Below are positions 6,815 through 10,684 of a stretch of 10,684 bases of DNA, piece by piece. Below the pieces are notes generated by a model. That model was not told where the DNA came from and did no database searches. It was given only the letters and a program-made list of their open reading frames with translations. The stretch is from NCBI GenBank assembly GCA_002496485.1, contig DAJW01000099.1, positions 1 to 10,684 on the forward strand, given 5' to 3'. Position numbers and translations under genes: made by a program. The stretch is from Euryarchaeota archaeon UBA36. Its GTDB lineage: Archaea; Thermoplasmatota; Poseidoniia; Poseidoniales; Thalassarchaeaceae. Numbering within the stretch: position 1 is the stretch's first letter; each line of letters starts with the position of its first letter.

Positions 6815-7402
6815 ATGAACACCCCTTCATTGGCTATTGATGTCGTTGATAATGGGGGGCAATGGACGCATAGAGAGTGGAGAATATTGCGTTATTTAGG
6901 GGTTGATACAAAAATAATTCCTAATTCTACTAAATTACATCAAATCCGAAAATTAGATGGATTAATTCTATCCGGAGGAGCAGCTAGAGTTGGACTGACT
7001 GGTGAATTGGGAAATTGTTCCGAATTTCTAACTATTTCGATACCAATTCTGGGAATTTGTGCAGGACACCAATTCATGGCCCGACATTATGGTGGAGAAG
7101 CAATAGAGGCTAATAAACCGGAATTTGGATCTGCTGAGATAACACTTATTGAAACTGGTGGCCCAATTTTCAAAGATACTCCATCACGTCAAATTGTTTG
7201 GGAATCACATAATGATGAAGTATCTTTAGCCCCGCCCGGATTCACAGTTACCGCAAAAAGCGAATCTTGTGCAATACAAGCAATGCAAAATCTAGAATTG
7301 AATAGATTCGGACTACAATTCCATCCAGAAGTTAATGATACAGAATTCGGCTCCAAAATTTTTGAGAATTTTGTTGATATATGTAAACGTGCCAAGAAAT
7401 AG
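6815..7402 (+). CDS. guaAA: GMP synthase glutaminase subunit (subunit A)
   Basis: This is the glutamine amidotransferase half of two-subunit archaeal GMP synthase. It releases ammonia from glutamine and passes it to the ATP-pyrophosphatase subunit that converts XMP to GMP. At 195 residues it is a single class I (triad) domain with no synthetase half, as in many Euryarchaeota. The family N-terminus VVDNGGQWTHREWRILRYLG follows ATG 6815, which is why I prefer it over an in-frame TTG at 6773. The catalytic Cys is in GICAGHQ (about residue 82), and the His and Glu are in FHPEV (about 170 and 172). ILSGG, SHNDEV and the C-terminal NFVDIC also match. The partner subunit is not in this window. rpoP follows 53 bases downstream on the same strand. 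Confidence 0.93.
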   Translation: MNTPSLAIDVVDNGGQWTHREWRILRYLGVDTKIIPNSTKLHQIRKLDGLILSGGAARVGLTGELGNCSEFLTISIPILGICAGHQFMARHYGGEAIEANKPEFGSAEITLIETGGPIFKDTPSRQIVWESHNDEVSLAPPGFTVTAKSESCAIQAMQNLELNRFGLQFHPEVNDTEFGSKIFENFVDICKRAKK

Positions 7403-7455
7403 ACATAATCGTCGGACAGATTGAAGAAGGTTAGGTATGTCGCCGACTTGATATT

Positions 7456-7719
7456 ATGAAGAGCGAACAACCTATCCTCCATAAATGTAGGAATTGTAAT
7501 AGAACAGATAAGAGAACTTACAATCCAACAGGAGACGAACAATGCGCCCATTGTAATTCACCTATGGATGCGCTCGAAATTAGATATAAATGCGTTAATT
7601 GCGGACACTTAACATGGTCCGAGGCAGGTTCAACAGGAAAATCATGCCATAAATGTGGATACAGGATATTTGTTAAACCAAGAAAAGATGGAATGGCCAA
7701 AGTTTTGAAGGCCGAGTAA
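7456..7719 (+). CDS. rpoP: RNA polymerase subunit RpoP (Rpb12-like) with an extra N-terminal zinc ribbon
   Basis: The C-terminal half (about residues 42-76) is a typical RpoP zinc ribbon: YKCVNCG (Cys 46, 49) and CHKCGYRIFVKPR (Cys 64, 67). RpoP/Rpb12 is a small structural subunit of archaeal RNA polymerase that helps assembly near the RpoD/RpoN subunits. The family is usually about 45-50 residues, while this protein is 87. The additional N-terminal part holds a second CxxC pair set (Cys 11, 14, 30, 33) with similar spacing, so it looks like two zinc ribbons in tandem. A 51-residue product from the ATG at 7564 would equal classic RpoP, but there is no ribosome site there and the upstream codons keep a zinc-ribbon pattern. 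The RFC-like gene follows 37 bases downstream. Confidence 0.85.
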   Translation: MKSEQPILHKCRNCNRTDKRTYNPTGDEQCAHCNSPMDALEIRYKCVNCGHLTWSEAGSTGKSCHKCGYRIFVKPRKDGMAKVLKAE

Positions 7720-7756
7720 TAGTGTAGTTCAAGACCTACCTCTTCACGGAACCTTT

Positions 7757-8890
7757 GTGGCAAGTTGGCTAGAAACGGAATCCCCTGTGACTTTTGATAG
7801 TCTAGCTATGCCAGTAGAAATACAAGAAAACCTGAATTCATACAGCACCTCGTTTCAATCCCCCCATTTATTTATTTCAGGTCCGACAGGTGTTGGGAAA
7901 ACTACTGCATGGAAACTGGTAGCTAGACAACTACTCGGACCAAGCTGGAAATCAACAACCCACGTTCTCCAAGGTAGAGATTTGTCAATGCAGAGGGGTG
8001 CAATGTCTAAATTCGAAAAATTTCTTAGGCCTAATTCTAAAGAAGATACAATCGCGGGAAGGATGAGTCTAGACTCATATGATAGAAATATTTCTTCGAA
8101 TAACATTACTCAACCTCCACCATCAGGTTATGAGTTGAAATCAACAGAAGAAATAACCCCGCTAAGTAGACTAATAATTATCGAGGATATTGACTATCTC
8201 GGTAAAATCCGGCAGTCATATCTTAGAAGAATGATGGAGACAACCGGCCAAGCTTCTCGATTCATATTGGTTGCGACGGCCCCTTCAAGGGTAATTGCAG
8301 CACTAAGGTCTAGATGTCAGATGATTAGAATTCCTTCTACAGATAAAAAAGAGATTATAACAACATTACAAAATCTAGCATCAAAAAACAATATTACAAT
8401 ATCAGATGGAGTAATTCAAGATATTGCATATGTAGCATCAGGAAACCTCAAAAAATCAATTTTCATTCTTGAACTTTTATCACACAGGAACTTAACAGAA
8501 GACCTGTCTTCCGTTGATCTTTTGATAAAATCATCCACAATTAAGGCTGGAAGAACTTTAATCGAATTGGCATTAAGAGGTAAGGTCGTAGATTGGGAAT
8601 GGAAAAATAGTGGAGGGAGAAATCAAAAAATTCTAACAGGAGCTCTCTCAGAAGTTGATAAATTAATTTCAGATTTTGGAATGGAGCCAAAAGATATCAT
8701 TTCCCAAATTCACGATGTCTTAATTTCAAGAAGAATGTCTTTACCGCCCAAATTAAGATCGGAATTACTGAATGCTCTTTCATTATGCGATTCAAGAATC
8801 CAACGATCCATGTATCCTAGAATTCATTTTGAGATGTTCCTACATTCAGTTTCTGAATCTGGAAAGATGCATGGGCTAATCTTCCAGTGA
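7757..8890 (+). CDS. RFC small-subunit-like AAA+ ATPase, diverged clamp-loader paralogue
   Basis: Clamp loaders use ATP to open the PCNA ring and place it on primed DNA. This 377-residue protein has the RFC order: N-terminal W4 segment with TFDSLAMPVEIQENL, Walker A GPTGVGKTT (42-50), Walker B LIIIEDID (139-146), RRMMETTGQASRFIL (158-171), the SRC motif (185-187) carrying the arginine finger, a sensor-2-like SGNLKK (228-233) and a helical collar domain to the end. Three things differ from the standard small subunit. Walker B reads EDID in place of DEAD, the sensor 1 Asn position appears to be Ala/Thr, and about 45 polar residues (91-135) separate the Walker motifs, making it longer than the usual 320 or so. 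GTG 7757 places the family N-terminus correctly; no Shine-Dalgarno is visible. It may be a regulatory or weakly hydrolysing subunit. Confidence 0.85.
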   Translation: MASWLETESPVTFDSLAMPVEIQENLNSYSTSFQSPHLFISGPTGVGKTTAWKLVARQLLGPSWKSTTHVLQGRDLSMQRGAMSKFEKFLRPNSKEDTIAGRMSLDSYDRNISSNNITQPPPSGYELKSTEEITPLSRLIIIEDIDYLGKIRQSYLRRMMETTGQASRFILVATAPSRVIAALRSRCQMIRIPSTDKKEIITTLQNLASKNNITISDGVIQDIAYVASGNLKKSIFILELLSHRNLTEDLSSVDLLIKSSTIKAGRTLIELALRGKVVDWEWKNSGGRNQKILTGALSEVDKLISDFGMEPKDIISQIHDVLISRRMSLPPKLRSELLNALSLCDSRIQRSMYPRIHFEMFLHSVSESGKMHGLIFQ

Positions 8891-8968
8891 TGGCGGACGC
8901 GGCAGGATTCGAACCCGCGGTCCCCGGCTTAGGAGGCCGGTGCATTATCCAGGCTATGCTACACGCCC
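8891..8968 (-). tRNA. tRNA-Arg (anticodon CCT), CCA encoded
   Basis: The minus strand gives a full cloverleaf. The acceptor is GGGCGTG with CGCGTCC (two G-U pairs), discriminator G and an encoded CCA. The D stem is GCAT/ATGC, the anticodon stem CCGGC/GCCGG around loop CTCCTAA (anticodon CCT at 8933-8931), and the T arm GCGGG TTCGAAT CCTGC. It is 75 nt without CCA, no intron. It reads AGG codons. The CCA touches the stop codon of the convergent RFC-like gene. Confidence 0.94.
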
Positions 8969-8994
8969 GTCACCCCGAGAACAACTACCTCTAG

Positions 8995-9003
8995 AAATTT
9001 AAT
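8995..9003 (-). promoter_or_regulatory. Possible TATA box for tRNA-Arg
   Basis: On the minus strand ATTAAATTT is centred about 30 bases before the first base of tRNA-Arg, the expected distance for an archaeal TATA box. The surrounding spacer (8969-9089) also has a 10-bp palindrome AATCCGGATT (9009-9018) followed on the plus strand by a T-run to 9023, which might end transcripts from the RFC-like gene. Confidence 0.4.
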
Positions 9004-9075
9004 GTTATAATCCGGATTTTTTTAGTCTAATCTTCCGATGCTATCAAGCCATATGGGCCATTCCAACAACTATGA

Positions 9076-9081
9076 GAGGGG
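9076..9081 (+). promoter_or_regulatory. Shine-Dalgarno site choosing ATG 9090
   Basis: GAGGGG lies 8 bases before ATG 9090. The in-frame ATG at 9072 has no such site, so 9090 is the preferred start of the membrane protein gene. Confidence 0.65.
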
Positions 9082-9089
9082 AAGACACA

Positions 9090-10538
9090 ATGCTCCCAAA
9101 TCCGTATGGAGAAGACAGCTCCTTTGGTAAGGCAAGCGAATCAGCCCTCTCTAGAAGGGTAAATGCTAGAGATAAACAAAGAATATTCTGGACAAAAATC
9201 TCTACTATGACAATATTACCTAAGATCAGAGTAATAATTTCAATAGTCTCTACGATATACGCCATATTATTATTTTCAAATCTGAGAAATTTTTCCTATG
9301 AAATAGGAATAATACTTTTCTTGATTTTAACAATCACTTTCTTTCCGGCAATGCTAGCATCAAATTTCGCTCAAATGTCAGCAAGAGACAGACTACAACT
9401 AAAAGCAGGCGGAAAAAAATCTCTTGAAGCATATCCAGGAGTAGAAAGAATTCTCAATACACTAAATGAAAAACTATTGAGAGAAAGAACAAGAATTTTA
9501 TGTGCTGCATTAGCAAGCTTTTCAATTTTTGCAGCCCAAAAAATGCCAGTCAATGACCCCCTTAATCCTACAATGCTGGGACTCTCCATAATTCTTAGCC
9601 TAATCGCGTTATTTAATACATCAAAGTTAGAACAAAATATTCCAATGAGAGCAGAAGATTTTCCTCTGCTATCTCTCCATGCTCCAACATTACATCAGAG
9701 TACATTGGACTGGGTTCTTTCAGACTTAATTATAGCCCATTTAGATCCAGAGAGTGCCGGACTTTGGGAAGATTGGATATCTAGTTTGGAAGATAAAGTG
9801 AGAATGAATCAAACACCCTATTCTGCCGTAGAGCATCTTCTGAGAGTTTTACACCTTAATCATCTAGGATTATTAGATGAAAACAGATTAATGTCAGAGG
9901 CAAAGAGTGTGTTTAGAGTAGCTGCGATAGATCAACTAACAAGTGATGATTCGAAGTTTAACATTAATTCACTGAGAAGACTAATGGCCCATACTAGAGC
10001 ATGGCAGCCAGGTTTATTCCGACTTATAGATAGGCTACAAGATTCTACAACTAGGGGGCATTATTCACTTACAGAAAATGATTGGCGCATGGATCTAGAC
10101 TTACCACCTAGATGCTCACAAGGACAAGGAGATTTATTTGTAATGATTCATAATCATTCAAAGAGCAACTCAATGGTGGAAGTCGAGATTCTATCGGCAG
10201 ATGGAAAGCCGCAAAAGCAAACATTGAGAGTTAAGACAAAACTTTCCAAACCCCCCAAGGGACCAGTAATTTTGGGTGAAGAAGGAAATGATATAGTAAA
10301 TGTACTTGCAAAATTAATTGATAATTGTATAGTGCTGTGGATTGGTCTTGCATGGCCAGATAATACTTCAGGTTCTAAACCCGTCCAGGTAACTCTTCGA
10401 GGACAACTAGGGGAGACTCTATCTTCAATTGTAGTAACTACGTCACTATCATCGGGCTTAAATCCAGAAAGTGCAGGAGAACGGATGCTTGATGCAGCTG
10501 TGGCGGTAAGAAGACTTGCAATTTCCATAGCAGATTAG
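9090..10538 (+). CDS. Large membrane-anchored protein of unknown function
   Basis: This 482-residue protein (from ATG 9090) has a polar N-terminus with several Arg and Lys (about 20-45), then four likely membrane helices: about 44-63, 69-91, 135-151 and 160-176. A charged loop (about 95-133, with LNEKLLRERTR) links the two pairs. A soluble C-terminal region of some 300 residues follows: first mostly helical with many Leu and His (about 190-330), then beta-rich (about 340-450) with strands such as DLFVMIHNHS, VEVEILSADG, CIVLWIGLAW and VQVTLRG. No enzyme motif, cysteine cluster or signal peptide is seen, and I do not recognise the family. It stands alone: tRNA-Arg diverges upstream and a convergent gene ends 17 bases downstream. 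Function unknown. Confidence 0.78.
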   Translation: MLPNPYGEDSSFGKASESALSRRVNARDKQRIFWTKISTMTILPKIRVIISIVSTIYAILLFSNLRNFSYEIGIILFLILTITFFPAMLASNFAQMSARDRLQLKAGGKKSLEAYPGVERILNTLNEKLLRERTRILCAALASFSIFAAQKMPVNDPLNPTMLGLSIILSLIALFNTSKLEQNIPMRAEDFPLLSLHAPTLHQSTLDWVLSDLIIAHLDPESAGLWEDWISSLEDKVRMNQTPYSAVEHLLRVLHLNHLGLLDENRLMSEAKSVFRVAAIDQLTSDDSKFNINSLRRLMAHTRAWQPGLFRLIDRLQDSTTRGHYSLTENDWRMDLDLPPRCSQGQGDLFVMIHNHSKSNSMVEVEILSADGKPQKQTLRVKTKLSKPPKGPVILGEEGNDIVNVLAKLIDNCIVLWIGLAWPDNTSGSKPVQVTLRGQLGETLSSIVVTTSLSSGLNPESAGERMLDAAVAVRRLAISIAD

Positions 10539-10555
10539 ATTTAATATGAAATTCT

Positions 10556-10684
10556 TCAAGCGTCACGTTCTTGAGAATACCACTCTTCCATCGCCTCGAT
10601 AGCATTGGAGTCTTGGGACGTTTTGATAATTGGAGCAGGCCCTGCGGCCTTACGTTCAGCCATTTCTTGTGCAGACGAGGGAAT
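10556..10684 (-). CDS. C-terminal 42 residues of a leftward gene, partial at the window edge
   Basis: On the minus strand the frame from the window edge is open for 42 codons to TGA at 10558-10556. It has balanced codon use, beginning around PSSAQEMAERKAAGPAP and ending in EEWYSQERDA. The Ala/Pro-rich stretch looks like a flexible linker and the end like a short charged helix. The convergent stop of the neighbouring gene is 17 bases away, a normal archaeal gene-end spacing. The main body of the protein lies outside the window and cannot be named. Confidence 0.55.
   Translation of the reverse strand: MPSSAQEMAERKAAGPAPIIKTSQDSNAIEAMEEWYSQERDA

Noticed and set aside
7411..7447. GTCGG...CCGAC inverted repeat between guaA and rpoP
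   Set aside because: Only five base pairs with a 27-base loop; too weak to call a structure.
9009..9018. Palindrome AATCCGGATT as an operator
   Set aside because: A single 10-base palindrome in AT-rich spacer can arise by chance and has no second copy in the window; mentioned only with the tRNA-Arg promoter.
10154..10528. 124-codon minus-strand open frame
   Set aside because: It is a shadow of the beta-rich end of the membrane protein gene, with no ribosome site or recognisable protein features.
1..10684. CRISPR array, insertion sequence, toxin-antitoxin or defence island
   Set aside because: No regularly spaced repeats, transposase, terminal inverted repeats, integrase or known defence domains were seen; the two tRNA genes show no duplicated 3' ends that would mark an integrated element.

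Overview
The window looks like a piece of an AT-rich archaeal chromosome, most likely a marine planktonic member of the Thermoplasmatota (Marine Group II/III, Poseidoniales-like). The archaeal assignment rests on a diphthine synthase, a Trm5-type tRNA methyltransferase, a stand-alone glutaminase subunit of GMP synthase, an RpoP-type RNA polymerase subunit and an RFC-type clamp-loader protein. The lineage below archaea is inference from gene style and base composition; no marker here proves it.

Layout. Positions 1-2059 (+) hold the 3' part of a secreted, cysteine-containing acidic protein built from two duplicated modules. It is followed by a translationally coupled pair: a two-helix membrane protein with a cytosolic winged-helix domain, and a small four-helix membrane protein. 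A symmetric hairpin at 2082-2103 separates these from a leftward block read 5312 to 2119: a Rossmann/methyltransferase-like protein, diphthine synthase (dph5) and a large soluble protein of unknown function. At about 5.3 kb the direction flips again. A rightward Trm5-type tRNA(G37) methyltransferase is followed by a leftward tRNA-Asp(GTC). A rightward block then has the GMP synthase glutaminase subunit, a double-zinc-ribbon RpoP and a diverged RFC-like AAA+ protein, whose stop codon touches the 3' CCA of a leftward tRNA-Arg(CCT). From 9090 a rightward gene encodes a large unknown membrane-anchored protein. The last 129 bases hold the C-terminal end of a leftward gene that continues past the window.

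The recognisable genes are core information-processing and nucleotide functions: EF-2 diphthamide modification, tRNA modification, two tRNAs, RNA polymerase, a clamp-loader paralogue and GMP synthesis. This reads as ordinary chromosomal backbone with lineage-specific unknowns between. I see no mobile element, CRISPR array, rRNA or recognisable defence system. The most interesting items are the RFC-like protein with an exchanged Walker B acid pair and changed sensor 1, the RpoP carrying a second N-terminal zinc ribbon, the A-B-A-B secreted cysteine protein, the membrane-bound regulator pair, and the unknown gene downstream of dph5. Three starts are fixed by good Shine-Dalgarno sequences (1613, 3825, 9090). 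Most other starts lack one, which suggests leaderless or mixed initiation.
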